Source: Perognathus longimembris pacificus (lineage: Eukaryota; Chordata; Mammalia; Rodentia; Heteromyidae). Taken from it: a stretch of DNA of 64,000 bases. Made by a program: the position numbers and the translations under genes. Below the pieces are notes generated by a model. That model had not been told where the DNA came from, made no database searches, and was given only the letters and a program-made list of their open reading frames with translations. The stretch covers positions 9,979,297 to 10,043,296 of the forward strand of contig NC_063180.1 of assembly GCF_023159225.1 (NCBI RefSeq). The letters run 5' to 3'. Shown here one piece after another: positions 1 to 12,410 of this stretch; within the stretch, counting starts at the first letter, position 1; each line of letters opens with the position of its first letter.

Positions 1-476
1 AATTGGTGTTCAAAGGGGTTAAAGTTTTAAGATAAGGCAGTGAGTACATTTCTTATCAAACTTGTTACCTCCTCCCTCATTTTCACGCACCTTTACCTTT
101 CCCCATTTGCACCTCCCCCAAGTTGTACACTTGATTTAGAGCCTATTGTCTTGTGAGTATTGCCATTGCATTGGTTCACCTTTTACCCTTTGTCTCTCCA
201 TTTTGATATTCCTCTTCCCTTCCCTAGTTCCTCTAAACATGTATACAATACCTAGGGTACCGAAATCAGTTACATTGACATCAGGGATAAAATGATACAG
301 AAGAAAGGCAAAAGGAAAAGCATAATTTCACATCGTATGTTGAAAATAACAACTACAAACATAAAACACTTATTTCCATAAATTGGAGTTCACTTTGCTT
401 AGCATCATCTTATGTGTGCATATGTACTAGCTATTGAGTTATTGTGATATTCTGGTACGACTATCCTAGATGTGTA

Positions 477-2007
477 CTAATTATTACCAGTAAGGAAAAA
501 CCATAGAGTTTATGTTTCTTTGAGTCTGGCTCACTTCACTTAATATGATTTTTCCCAACTGTTTCCATTTCCTTACGAATGTGGCAGCATTATTCCTTCT
601 GATTGAAGTCTAGAATTCCATTGTGTATATGTGCCACATTTTCTTAATGCATTCATCTACTGAGGGGCATATGGGTTGGTTCCATATTTTAGTGATAGTA
701 AATTGTGCTGCAAAGAACATAGTTGTGCTGGTAGCTTTACTGTGGTCTTGTTTGTAATCCTTTGAGCAACTGCCCAAAAGTGGGGCTGCTGTGTCATAGG
801 TAAGTTCTATGTTAAGCCTTTTGAGAAACCTCCACACTACTTTCAACAGTTGAACTAATTTACACTCCTACCAGCAATGTTATAGGATTCCCTTTCCCTT
901 TTGGCCACAGCCCCTACAGCATTTGTTATTATTATTTTTCCTGATAATGGACATTCTTACTTGGGTGAGGTGGAATCTCCATTTTGATTTGCATTTCTTT
1001 TATGGCCAGTGATGTTGAACACTTTTCATGTGCCTCTTGGCCATTTTTATTTCCTCTTCAGAGATGTCTCTCTAAGTCTTTAGTTGATTTCTTAAGGGGG
1101 GAGTTGTTTCTTTGAGGATTTGTTTGAAGGATTTAATTTTTTGAGTTCTATGTATATTTTATACACAGGGACCTTTTCTGCTGTATGGCCAATGAAGATC
1201 TTTGCTCATCCTGAGGGCTTTCTATTTATTTTGCAAGCCATGTCATTTGCCATGCAAAAGCTCTGCAGTTTGATGCAATCCCATTGGTCCAACATTTCTT
1301 TGATTTGTTATGTTTCTGGGCCTTTATTAAGAAAGTTTCAAACTCTACAAAGTAGCCCCTGTGTCTCTCCTATACCTTCCTGCGATATTTTCAGGTTATC
1401 TGCTTTTTCCCATGGCAAAAGGACTTTGCTTCCCTGCTTTAAGCCTCACTCTTCAGATGGTTGGAAACAGAAAAGCCATTGATTTTTGAGGATTATTTTT
1501 TATCTTGTTACATTGCCACAGTTTTGGATCAGGTCAAGTAACTTGAGAGTAGAGTCTATGGTGTGGTGAAAATACAGGATAATGCTATCTGCAAAGGGAG
1601 AGAGAGTTTAACTCATCTTTCCCTATCTGGATCCCCTTTATATTTGGCTCTTTCCTTTTTGCTCTGGCTAGTAATTCTAATACTATGTTGAAGAGTAGTA
1701 GACATCCTTGTCTTGCTCCTGATTTTAAAGGATATGGCTTTAACTTTTTGCCATTACATATAATGTTAGCTGTAAGTTTGTCATGCACCCCCTTTATTAT
1801 ATTCAGGAATGTTCCCTGGATTCATACTTTCTCCAAAACATTCATCATAAATAGGTACTGGATTTTGTCAAATGCCTTTTTTTCATGTCCATAGAAATAA
1901 TCATGTGACTCGTGTTCTTGCTTCTAATGATGCTGTGTATTACATTAATTGAGTTGCATATATTAAACCAGCTTTGAATCCCTGGAATAAAACTTATTTG
2001 ATCACTA

Positions 2008-2091
<84 letters not shown>

Positions 2092-3665
2092 TATATACAC
2101 ACACACACACACACATATTTATTTATTTATTTATCTATCAGATGTTGAAGTCGATTGGCCAGAATTTTGTTGAGTTTTGCATCGATGTTCATCAAAGAAA
2201 TGGGTCCATAGTTCTCATTCTTTGATGAGTTCCTATCTGGTTTTCAGATAACGGTTATAGAGGCTTCATAGATCGAGTTTGGCACTGAAATTTCATTTTC
2301 AATTTCACTAAAGAGTTTGAGGAATATTGGTGTGAGTTCTGCTTTGAAGGACTTATAGAATTGTGCTGTGAATCCATCTGTACGAGAGATCTCTTATTGC
2401 TGATTCTAATTCGTTACTCGATATGGATCTGTTTAGTTGGTTTAAATCTTCTGGGTTAAGTTTGGGCATATCAATATTTGTGAGACATTCATCCATTCCT
2501 TATGAAAAATTCCCTTATTCTGAATCTTGGTTGTTCCTGTGGTGATGTTTCCAGTCTCATCTCTGATTTTATTTCAGTGTGCTAACTTTGATTTGTTTTT
2601 TTTTAAGATTGTCTCAGGGTTTGTCATTTTGTTAATTTTTTGGAAAAACCAACTCTTTGTTTTGTTGATTCTATTTTTTGTTTTTTTATTCTAATTCATT
2701 TATTTCTGATTTAATTTTAATTATTTGCTTCCGACTATTGGCTTGGAGTTTGGCCTGTTGCTCTTTTAAGGAGCTTCAGGTGCATCATTAAATTTTTGGA
2801 TTGAGATGTCTCCAGCTTGTTGATGTAGGTAGGCACTCAGAGCTGTAAGTTTTCCTGAGTACTGCCTTTGCTGTTTCCCAAAGGAGCTGCTATTTTTTGT
2901 GTGCTCATTTTGGTTAAATACTATAAACATTTGAATTTCTGTTCTGATTTCTTCGATGACCCACTGGCAGTTTTCTATGAGGCCTTTTAGTGTTGAGTTC
3001 TAATTTTATTACATTGTGGTCTGAGTGAATGCAGGGAATGATTTCAATATTTCTGAATTTGTACAGATTTGCTTTGTACCCTAAAATGTGCTGCCTAGAA
3101 GAACCTATATTCTTGTGTTTCTGGGTGGAATAATCTGTAGATGTCGGTTAAGTCTAGTTGATCTATGTAGTTGCTTATTTCTGAGGTTTCTTTGTTGAGG
3201 ATTTGGTGTGTTGACCAATTCAGAGGTGACAGTGGTATGTTAAAGTTTCCAACAATGAATGTGTTTGGACCTATTTGTGTTTTTAGACAGTAGTGTTTGT
3301 TGATGAAGTTGGGTGCTCCAGCATTTGGTGTATAGATATTTAGAATGGTTATATTCTCCTGATGGAGAAATCCCTTTATTAGTATGTAGTAACCTTCTTT
3401 ATTTCTTCTTACTGATTTTAATTTGAACTCAGCTTTATCTGATACTAAGATTGCAACTCCAGGCCATCTATTGGGTTAGTTTGCTTGATAGATTTTATTC
3501 AAGTCTTTCACTTTCAGAATATGTTGTCTTTTATGGGCAAGATGTGTTTCTTGAAGACAGCAGAAAGATGGATCTTGATTTTGGATCCAACTTGTCAGCC
3601 TATATCATTTAATTGGAGAATTAAGTCCATTAATATTGAGAATTAGGATTAAGAGGTGTTTGTTA
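477..3665 (-). pseudogene. L1 ORF2 (endonuclease/reverse transcriptase) remnant of copy A
   Basis: A decayed ORF2p reading frame. Near 3545-3575 the endonuclease start reads D-P-S-F-C-C-L-Q-E-T-H-L, keeping the acidic residue equivalent to human L1 E43. Shortly after, near 3475, a TAA interrupts a QAN-type stretch. The reverse-transcriptase part is recognisable at 1585-1788 (ARQGC...LLARA), followed by F-A-D-S where the active site is normally F-A-D-D, so the second catalytic aspartate is lost. A TG/TA/CA microsatellite has expanded within the RT domain at 2009. The C-terminal part (610-846) keeps the W-N-Q-P...DE.IKKMW..YTMEF signature. ORF2 ends at the TAG complement at 477-479. No functional product is possible. 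Confidence 0.85.
2009..2134. repeat. Compound microsatellite (TG)n(TA)n(CA)n(TTTA)n
   Basis: A TG run leads into about 65 bp of alternating TA, then CA runs and a short TTTA tail. TG followed by TA followed by CA is self-complementary, so the block is a large imperfect palindrome. It lies inside L1 copy A: the flanking L1 sequence resumes on both sides in register with copy B (40130-40180), so it grew within the RT coding region. Confidence 0.95.
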
Positions 3666-3719
3666 CTTCCTTTCATTACATCTAACTTTTTAAGAGCTGT
3701 GCCTTTTCAGTTCTTGCTC

Positions 3720-4886
3720 TATTAGCCTGGTTTTCCATTTAGGGTCCAATTCTCAGTATTATGTTCTCCTTGATTTTCAATGTGTAGAACATCTTTGAGA
3801 ATTTTTTGTTATGCTGTTTTGGTGAAGATATATTGTTTCAGATTTGCCTTGCTGTGGAAGGTTTTTATTTGACTCTTAGCTAGGAATGAGAGCTTTGCTG
3901 GTTACAGTATTCTTGGTTGGTAGTTATTTTATTTTAGGGTGTGGCATAACTCATTCCAGGCTCTTCTTGCTTTCATGGACTCTCCTGAGAAATCTGGGGT
4001 AATTGTGATTGGTTTTCTTTCATATGTGATTGATCTCTTCTCCCTGGAAGTTTTAAGGATTCTTTCTTTGGTGTCTCTTGATCCTGTATGGATTACAATG
4101 TGTGGGTGAGATGTCCTGTTCTTCTCTGATCTGTCTGGGGTTCTAAAAGCTCCTTGAATCTGGATGGGCCTATCTTTCTGGATATTTGGGACGTTTTCTG
4201 CTGCAATTCTGTTAAACAAATTACCTATTTATTCTCTAGGTTTTTCCCCAATACTTATTAGCTTTAAATTGAGCTCCCTGATTTTATCTTGAAACTCCTG
4301 AAGTGATCTGTCTTGATTTTTTTTTATTGATTGCGAATTACTTTTTGTTCTTCCCTTTTAAAGTCTTGACATTCCTCAATTCCTGAGATTCAAATCTCTG
4401 AATCATCCAGTCTGCTCTCTAGGACTTCTACTTTGTTTTTATTTCCCTTCCTTCTGATTGGTCATTCTTGATGGCTTCCATCTTTGTGGTATAGTTTTAT
4501 TTTAGGTCCTGTATGGACATCTTTACTTCATTAATTTTATTCTGAGTGCTTTCTCTCAAATCTTTCAGCTGAGTGATTGTCTTTTCTTTGCATTCGTTTT
4601 CTTGCTGTTGTAATTCATTGAGCTTCCTCTTTTCAGAAGCCATGAATTCCTCTGTTAATCTTTTGTTAGCTTCATTGTGTTAAGTATTAATCTTTGGTTA
4701 GCCTCCCCATGCTCAATGATAGCTCTTGGAAGAGCTTCAAACTTCTTCATCACTTTTACTAGCAGTCTGGGGAGCATTTCGAGGACTATCCCCTAGGTCT
4801 TTGATTGACTGCTCTGTCTCCTGTTTATTTTGAGTGGGAGTTGAAATTCTCTGACTTGCCATTTTTCTTGTGTTTCTTCTGTCCAT
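3720..4886 (-). pseudogene. L1 ORF1 (RNA-binding protein) remnant of copy A
   Basis: An ORF1p remnant. The likely start codon is at 4886-4884 (M-D-R-R-N-T-R-K-M), the same N-terminus as copy B at 42721 (M-G-R-R-N-T-K). The N-terminal piece is open to 4737. The conserved RNA-recognition and C-terminal region is open at 4219-3929, with A-E-N-V-P-N-I-Q, Q-I-Q-G-A-F-R-T-P, E-R-I-L-K and A-R-R-A-W-N signatures typical of mammalian ORF1p. The coiled-coil segment between them is frameshifted. The stop position is inferred, not seen. ORF1p normally trimerises and coats L1 RNA; this copy cannot. Confidence 0.8.
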
Positions 4887-7200
4887 TTGGACAAGAAAAT
4901 AAATAAATTCAAAAGCACACCAAAACACAATTTTAAGATATGAGCCAAACCTGCCCAAAGTCATGCTGTTGCACAGACTTAGAGGCTCACTATCAGAGAT
5001 AGGTAATATCATTCTCCTTTTTGGGGGATATAAGAACAGATCAAATGCCTTTACAAATCACAGTTTTAAGACTAAAACCAACCCTAGTCCTGTAATTGCA
5101 CTGATATTAGAGGTTCAAAATGTTAGGTAGTTATTCCCCTTTCTATCTCTTCTCTATTTTGAGGAAAGTGTATTGTGATTCATGAGTTGGATTATATGAA
5201 GTTGTAACCAGTGAACAGCTCTGTCCTTTCAATTAAATAAATCTTGACTGAAAGGTTTACTCAGTGAACCCCTTTGATACAATCAGTTGAATACATGCAT
5301 AGTTTAGCTAGACAACCAATAATGAGTGTTTGATGGATTGTGAAGATCCCAGGAGGAATGAAGAACCAGAAATTATGAGATATAAGGAACGTAGGCAGAG
5401 AAAGAAAGCATAGTGAAACAAGGGGAGTGAAAGGAACACAAGGATGGTAATTGAGACCTAAGTTCAAAAAAAGGAAATAGAATAAGAAGTAAAAATAAAA
5501 AGAATGGAAAAGGTTAAAGAACTATAAACTTCAAAAAGAAAAAGAAAAAGAAAAGTATAAAGGAACAATACCAAATTTGAGCATACTGAGCTTGAGAGGT
5601 AGAGCTTTTAGTAATCGGTATGGATTCTTTTGTGTATCTACAATGATGGAGGAAGCCTATTAATGACTTGTGTATGTATCTAGGAATGAGGTTGAAACAG
5701 ATAAATATATATTTTTGCCAGTCCTGGGGCTTGAACTCAGGGCCTGAGCACTGTCCCTGGCTTCTTTTTGCTCAAGGTTAGCAGTCTACCAACTTGAGCC
5801 ACAGTGCCACTTCTGGTCTTTCCTACATATGTGGTGCTGAGGAATCGAACCTAGGGCTTCATGTATATGAGGCAAGCACTCTTGCCACTAGGCCATATCC
5901 CCAGCACAGGACAAATATTTTAAAATGTTGAAAAGAAAAAGGACACACTAAAAGAGACAAAAAATAACCCACATCCACTAAAAAAATGGGGAAGGCAAGG
6001 AATAAAATAAAAAAAATTAAAACATGGGGAAAGTTTTGTGTTTTAATCAAAATTAGGAAAAACAATTCTTGAATGCCAGAGGTGTCAGTTGAGCCTGTCG
6101 TGGTCGGGACAGTGGCAGGAGAGGTGGCCTTTGTGCGGGGCCTCAGTAGGATGGATTCTTCCCTGTGGACTTGGCTATGACACCGTGGCAGCAGTGGTGG
6201 TTCCAGGAGGCTGCAGCTTACAACAGCAGGTTTGGCATCAGTTGCTGTTGCCCAGTGGGCCAGTCTGTAGTGGCAACAGCCCCCTGTGTGTGTGCCGTGC
6301 CTGCAGCAGATGGGCTGGTGGGACAAGTGGCCCTAGTGACCAGAGACATTGTTTTGGGGTCTCGCCTTCTGTGCTGATGTTGGCTGCATCAGCAGCCTCT
6401 CAGGGATGTCTGCACTGGGTGGCGAGAGTGTTGGCAGGCACAGTGACCCTGGTGTACCCACTTGGGCTTGTACCCTCCCTGCACCAATAGCTTTGGTGCC
6501 AGTAGCTCTAGTGGCAGAAGTGGCAGTGGCAGCCACGCTGGGCAACAAGGTTTCTGGCCTGTGCAGTGGCCCTAGGGGCCTCACTCAGCATCCAAAGAGA
6601 TCAGGGTACCCTGCAAAGGCAGGTGCGGCAGAAGCAGCAGGGCATTTGCTGGTGAAGAGGCTGTTGTGCTCAGCCTCAGACTCTTTGGGACAAGCTCCTA
6701 CCTCTGCCAATAGCAGCAGTGATGATTGTTTGATGTCAGCAGTAGCAGTGGTAGTGGCTACTGTGATGACAGTCACATAGGATAGAGTAAATTATTTCAG
6801 GCTTAGTGGCTCCTAGGAACCCACTCAGTTCCATTTATCTCCAGAGATGGTGGCTTGCAGTGGCTGTGAAAACTGTGACAGAAGAAGTGGCCTGAGTTGA
6901 TATGGAGAATTGTTGTCTTTGGTGCCAGGAACAACCCTGGCAGCGACAAAAGGGGTGGTTGTCATGCGGCATGGGTGGTGGCAGTCACAGAGGCCCCTGT
7001 GGGCTCCCTCTGTGCCATGGAGAATGGCCGTGGTCCTTGCGCACTGGCTGGGTGGCGTGGGCTCATCTTTACTTTCCTGGAAGTGGCAGAATCCTTCGGG
7101 GCATCCCAGCAGGAGGACTCGGCACTGGGATCCAAAAGGGCAAAGGAATCTGAGCAGTGAAAGCCAGCTCTGCCCAGGGGAAGGTCTCCCCACCCAGGAG
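4887..7200 (-). other. 5'UTR-like region of L1 copy A, GC-rich upstream part
   Basis: Bases 4887-5280 align with the 3' part of copy B's 5'UTR (shared AAAACCAACCCT near 5076 and 42904), so this is L1 leader. 5530-5556 is an A-rich GAAAA run. 6070-7200 is much more GC-rich than its surroundings and full of degenerate GTGGCAG/GGTGGC triplet-like units, giving many chance ORFs on both strands. I see no clear similarity between this part and copy B's 43000-44750, so either the promoter type differs or the L1 ends nearer 5.9 kb and 6070-7200 is another GC-rich sequence. Confidence 0.55.
5712..5907 (-). mobile_element. IDL-Geo SINE, full length
   Basis: On + it runs from a T-rich tail through GCCAGTCCTGGGGC to CCATATCCCCAGCAC, i.e. 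a minus-strand SINE. The left arm is ID/tRNA-Ala-like and the right arm is the Geo monomer. The flanks GATAAATATATATTTT and GACAAATATTTT look like a decayed TSD. It sits in the 5'UTR of L1 copy A, so it is younger than that L1. Confidence 0.9.
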
Positions 7201-7204
7201 AGGG

Positions 7205-7345
7205 TTCCAGTTCAAAGCCAGCCAGGCAAGAATGTTCTTGGAACTCTTATCTCCAATTAACCACAAAAAGCCAGAAGTAGAGGCAGCCCACAGGGATAGC
7301 ACTCAGTCTCTGAGTTCAAGCTTCAGGACAGGGTTGCATTAAAAG
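7205..7345 (+). mobile_element. B1-like/Geo dimeric SINE, 5'-truncated
   Basis: Retains the end of the 7SL-like arm (AGTTCAAAGCCAGCCAGGCA), the linker TTATCTCCAATTAACCAC and a degenerate Geo arm ending GAGTTCAAGC. Compare the cleaner copy at 53732-53960. Confidence 0.7.
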
Positions 7346-8893
7346 AAAAAGTCAATGTTAGAAAAACAACGACGACGACAACAACTAAGTAGCTTCTTTC
7401 TTGAAAATCACTTAAAAAATTGTCTGTTCAAAGGCAACTGGCCAGTAGGTTCAATATGATTTGAATGCATTCCAGATTTGAAACAATATTATGATAGGAC
7501 TCATGTGCCCATGTGCGCACACATGCGCGCACACACACACACTCATACACACACATGCACCATAAGTACAAGGAGCAGGGTGAATCCAACAACAGAATTA
7601 ACAATATGACCCTTTATATGACTTCCATAATGGGGCCTATCACCTCAAGCTTTTACATCCAATTTAGTTAGATTAGTTTTTTCCTTGCTTTCAGGGGCCA
7701 TCCTGACACAAACATTTCTGGATGTTTTTTTTCTACTACAAGGTCATCTGAAGACATCTGGAGGGGTTCTGTCTGGAAAGTTCAGGGCTACCTTCCCAGC
7801 TACAAAGTGTGGGCATATTAAACTTAACTTTCTCAACGCACATTAGAAAACCAATACAAATAATTTTGGGGGGTCTACTTTTTGAAAATAGGACAAATTT
7901 TGGAGTATGAGTTGAAAAGTAAGGATCAACAGCTCTCTATCCTCACCTGGTCTGCCCAAGTCCCATGAGGCCGTTGCTTTTTTTCAGTTGTTATAAAATC
8001 ACAATGTTCTTTTTGTTCACTGTTCTGATTATCCACTATTCTCATCCAGACCTTTCAGCTGCAAAAGTCATACGTAAAAGAAACAAAAGCAATTATTCAG
8101 ACAAAATATATTTATATATAAATCAGAAATATATATCATGTTCAAGATCTGGAATTTTCAAAAATTTGTGAGATGACATAACATCTTTTCTACTTCTGTT
8201 TCATCATGGTAAGTAATCTCCAAAGATTTACTTCTTCCTAGGGATATTTACATTTAGTAACAAAGTTGTTTCAGGGAAGTGTATACACCAAAAAAGATGA
8301 GAGTAGACAGGTTATTCAGTATAAATTACAACTGATAAAGAAAGAAAAATATAATAAGTCCACAGCAGTGAGACAACCCAAGAAAATCCAAGATTTCCTG
8401 GCACACACCTTTTTCTGAATCTGCAGAGATCATAAGTAGAAAATCCAAGCAGATAACAGAAGTATGCATTTTTCTAGGAGCCCAAATTCAAGCATTTCCA
8501 TCAGAAGCTGAATAACTTTGTGTGGGCATTTGTATATGCAGACATATTTTTCTACTTTATGGACCTACAGAGAAGAATCATAAATCTATCCATAGTCTTA
8601 GAATCTAATTTCTGATCATTAATCCCATGCCTGCTTTCAAGTCAGCATAGCCTGTGCTGAGCAGAAAGAGCCTAGAATGGCTAATACTAGGTTTCAACTT
8701 AGAGTTGCATTAAAAAAAAATAGAACCCCCAAATTTAGCTTCTAAAATCAGACCACAGATTTTTTAAGCACTGGAAAAGTTGCTGTGCTATATAGCACAG
8801 ACAGGTGTGCTCCAAGTCCAAATGACAAGCAGGGCTCCCTTGATCCTCTGTGCCTGCTCAGTATCTACCTTGACTAGCTCAAATATATGCACA
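7346..8893. other. Unannotated intergenic DNA
   Basis: No coding or family-level signal seen. Contains a mixed GT/GC/CA microsatellite at about 7512-7560 and AT-rich DNA near 8105-8140. Confidence 0.6.
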
Positions 8894-9113
8894 TCTGGAC
8901 ACTGGTAGTTTATGCTTATAATACCAGCTTCTCAGAAAGCTGAGAACTTAGGGCTGTGTGCAGCAAGCTGGGAGAGGAATACCCATGAGACTTCCAAAAT
9001 AATGGGTGTTGGAGGTGTGGCTTTACTAGTAGAAGACCAGTCTAGATTGAAAATGCTAAGCGGACAGCACTCAAGCTCCTGAGTGTAAGCCTCATACCCT
9101 CCCACCCCCCCGC
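8894..9113 (+). mobile_element. B1-like/Geo SINE, strongly diverged
   Basis: Left arm still shows GGTAGTTTATGCTTATAATA...CTTCTCAGAAAGCTGAG, the 7SL/B1 pattern. The right arm is weak (CAGCACTCAAGCTCCTGAGT). A C-rich tail and an (AT)8 run (9125-9140) follow. Confidence 0.6.
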
Positions 9114-9570
9114 CCCTGCCCGCCATATATATATATATATGCAAGTTAGGCTAGAAAATCATCAGCTTTATAAATCAAATCTGATTTAGTTGATTTTTGC
9201 AACTAAAAACTTTTTTTTCCAATGCTACAGTGTACCTCAATCTGAATATTTGGATATTGATTCTTTTTATGTTATCTTTCTTCCATAAAGATCCTAATTC
9301 TAGAAAAAAATAAAAAAAAACATTTACAGAGACAGATTTTATTTTAAATGTTTATAGAGTTAAAATTCTAAACAACCTGTTGGTGATATAAAGCAAAACA
9401 GTCACATCTTATTAAAGCTTTAGCTGCCCCAACTGTGCTTATTCACTTAAAACTTTTTTATCTTAATTTTACTCACAAAACTTGTTACTGCATAGGTGGA
9501 TTCATTGACATCTCTGAAATGCAAAGTCAATTTATAATTTCCTCTTTTCAACTACTTCAAATTTCTTAAA
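9114..9570. other. Unannotated AT-rich intergenic DNA
   Basis: Apart from the short AT run next to the SINE, nothing recognisable is seen on either strand. Confidence 0.6.
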
Positions 9571-9577
9571 ACTCATA

Positions 9578-9890
9578 CTATCTCTGTAATCTTATCTGAG
9601 TATATTGGAAACCATGTACACTGGTATTAGAACTAGGAAATTGAAAGGGAATACCAAAATTGAGATACACAGGGTAAAAAAAAAAAAGAAAAACAACTAC
9701 AAAACCAATTCGCGCAAAACTGTTTGGTGTAAGTGAACTGAACACCTCATGGGGGGAAGGGAAAGGGGGAGGAGGGAGGGGGGTATGAGGGACAAGGTAA
9801 CAAACAGTACAAGTAATGTATCCAATGCCTAATGTATGAAACTGTAATCTCTCTGTACATCAGTTTGATAATAAAAATTTGAAAAAAAAC
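9578..9890 (+). mobile_element. 5'-truncated young L1 (3'UTR only)
   Basis: Starts CTATCTCTGTAATCTTATCT and carries the L1 3'UTR with its G-rich tract (9750-9785) and an AATAAAAATTTG end followed by a short A tail. Flanked by ACTCATA at 9571-9577 and 9891-9897, a probable TSD. Very close in sequence to the copies at 13330, 28210, 34395 and 60481, so it belongs to the younger L1 subfamily. Confidence 0.9.
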
Positions 9891-9897
9891 ACTCATA

Positions 9898-10639
9898 AGA
9901 GTGAATTCCCCTTTTATCACATGATAGTTGCAGTTTAGCTGGAATGCAAGCATCAGAGGCCACCAGGTTTAGGATGAAGTACTAGCCAGGATTAGCTCCC
10001 TCCGTCCTTCCCGTTACCCCTTTAGCATTGCTAAAGCTCTAGGCATACAATTAATCTCTTTTGCTGTACTTGGAAGAGATAAAAGAGAAATAAACTAACA
10101 TTTAAAAATTAACAAGTCCATAATTCACATTTGGAATATTTTTCTTTGCATTCTGTAGAAAGACAAAATAATAAAAAATGTTACTCAAAATAGTTGTTTA
10201 AATCTTTACCCCATCTAGTGTGCCAAAGCAAGCTAGAGAATTTAGCAAGAAAAGTCACTTGGAAGTGTGTGAACAGTCTTAAATTCCATCAGTAACTTGT
10301 TTTCCCAATACAGTTCAGTTCAGCTTCTGTTTTTACTGTGAAGGACTCCAAACTCACACCAAGAAAATGTGCCTCATTTCCTCAACTTTGAGCATTCTCT
10401 CTCACTGGTTTATCCACACATCTTGATACTCTCCTTAACTTGGCATGTATCAATTATATTAAGTATATAATGTTATACTTTACATATATGACCTATTTTG
10501 ATCATATTTATTCCCATATTACCCTCTTATTGCTCCTCTCAACTTCTGCTGCTCCCTTACTATTCTCTAATTGTAAGCCATCTGTTGCCCCCCTCCCACC
10601 CTCCCTCCCTTCCATCCTTTTTTTAATCTCTCTCTTTCT
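9898..10639. other. Unannotated intergenic DNA with a pyrimidine-rich stretch
   Basis: No gene signal. 10585-10645 is C/T-rich (CCCTCCCACCCTCCCTCC and similar). Confidence 0.6.
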
Positions 10640-12360
10640 GTTTCTTTTATAATTTCCATACACGAGAGAAAACAGATGATACTTGCTTTTGGAAGAGGAT
10701 GGTTTCTTGTGACAGAATAATTTTCAGATCCATCTGTTTTCCTACGAAATTGTGATTTCATTCTTTTTTATGGCTTAATAATACGCCAGTTTATGTATAT
10801 ACATGCATATGCACAATACATATAAGCACACATATACATATTATGTGCACACATAGATGTGTATACATATAAATACACATATGTATAATATACACCGACA
10901 CACATTTATGTATTCATATAATTGCATGCATATGTGTATACATTTGTGTATATATATATATATACATCTGTGTTACATACCTATAAGTATATATATACAT
11001 TTACACATATCTCTGTAATACACATATATACATGCATAATATATAATGCACACATATATAATTTTGATGAATGAATGGATTAACATGTATATGTATGTTG
11101 ATATATTTATATCAGCACCTAAGCTGATAAGATAGTTGGCTCTTGGGAATAGTGTTGCAAAGAACATAGGTGTGCAGGCATTTATACTGCACATTTACTT
11201 CCTTCCGTCAATTCCATACATAGCAATGGTAGAGCCAGATTGTGTAGTTGTTCTATTTTCAGTAATTTCAGGAACATTCATACTGAATGGACTAATTTAC
11301 ATTTCCACAGGCAAGGATTTCTTTTACCCTAGATTTTCACTAGTACTTGTCCCTAATTCTCTCCACCAGCCTGGCTGTTATATGATGGAATCTCAATATA
11401 ATTTTTATTTGCACTTGTCAATAGGTTATTGGTGTCTAACTTCTTTGATGTATTTACTGAAGATTTGTGCTTCTTCTTTTGAGAATTGTCAGTTCATTTA
11501 ATTTGTCCATCTGTTTATTGGATTGTTCCCTTTTCGTGTTTAGTGATTCTTTTAGATCTTTATGTTCTTGATATTAATCTCCTGCTAGGTGAGCATTGGA
11601 AAGGTACTTCTCCACTGTGTAGACCATCTCTCCATTCTGTTTGTTGTTCCCTTTGCTCTGCACAACAACGTCAATTTGATACAGTCCTATTTCTCAGTTC
11701 TTGCTTCTGTTTTCTGAGATTTTCTCCTGTACCAAAGTAATTCACATACTTACATCTTGAACCGTTTCCCCTATGTTTTTCTCCATCTGATTCAACATTT
11801 CAGCAATAATGTCTGATTCATTGTGAGTGGCTGTTATAGAGAATTAGGGATAACATTTGCTTTCAGTATTCTATACGTGTATATTCAGTCTCTATAGCAA
11901 AAATAATAATAATTCAACACTCCTTTATCTACACAGAGATTTTTTGCAATGCTGTGTGGGTTTATTTCTGATACCTTTCTGTTCCAATGAAATTTATGGG
12001 TGTTAGCTGTTGTCTACTATTGTCATGCTGTTTGTCACATTGGTTGTATAGTAGAATTTGAAGTCAAATATTATGTTACACAGTATCACACTCTATAGGT
12101 TTTCCACATACAGCTTTTATTATGTTGGATTATGATCCTTTCATCCTTATTTTCTTCTGAGATTTTTATGATAAACTAATTTTGAATGTTGTTGAAGGAT
12201 TTATTTTCTTAATCTATGGGAATCCATGTGATTTTTGCCCTTGATTCTATTCATGTATTCTATATTATTATGTTTATTGTTTTGTGTATCTTAAATCACA
12301 CTTGGGGTCCATATAATGAAATTTGATCACATTATATAATCACACTAATTTGATCACTTT
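10640..12360 (-). mobile_element. Ancient LINE-1 ORF2 fragment, minus strand
   Basis: Heavily diverged, but the + strand keeps the typical reverse-complement L1 order: the pattern around TTTTTTATGGCTTAATAATA, then GGGAATAGTGTTGCAAAGAA, the GATGGAATCTCAATAT region, and at the far end the GTTTATTGTTTTGTGTAT region. A TA/CA-rich expansion occupies 10795-11095. Much older than the other L1s here; no open frame survives. Confidence 0.65.
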
Positions 12361-12410
12361 AACATGCCATTAAATTCAGTCTACAAGTACTTTATAAAGA
12401 ATGTTTAATG

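Larger units (their letters stand above)
1..7200 (-). mobile_element. LINE-1 copy A, long and degenerate, minus strand
   Basis: A non-LTR retrotransposon read right to left: 5'UTR (about 7200-4887), ORF1 (about 4886-3720), ORF2 (about 3665-477), then 3'UTR running off the left edge, so the poly(A) tip is outside the window. Identity rests on translated L1 landmarks in the right order: ORF1 N-terminus, ORF1 RNA-binding domain, endonuclease start, reverse transcriptase pieces and C-terminal ORF2. Both reading frames are broken many times. Bases 1-476 match the older 3'UTR type also seen at 37440-37974. An IDL-Geo SINE (5712-5907) and a large microsatellite (2009-2134) are later additions. The 5' boundary is uncertain because I find no clear transcript-start motif; 7200 is where a SINE fragment takes over. 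Confidence 0.85.

Noticed and set aside
1845..2225. ORFs rich in Tyr-Ile and Cys-Val on both strands
   Set aside because: Direct translations of the TG/TA/CA microsatellite.
6070..7200. Cluster of GC-rich ORFs on both strands as a host CpG-island gene
   Set aside because: CpG is not especially frequent, frames overlap on all strands, and the sequence is low-complexity GTGGCAG-like. Best read as an L1 leader or degenerate repeat.
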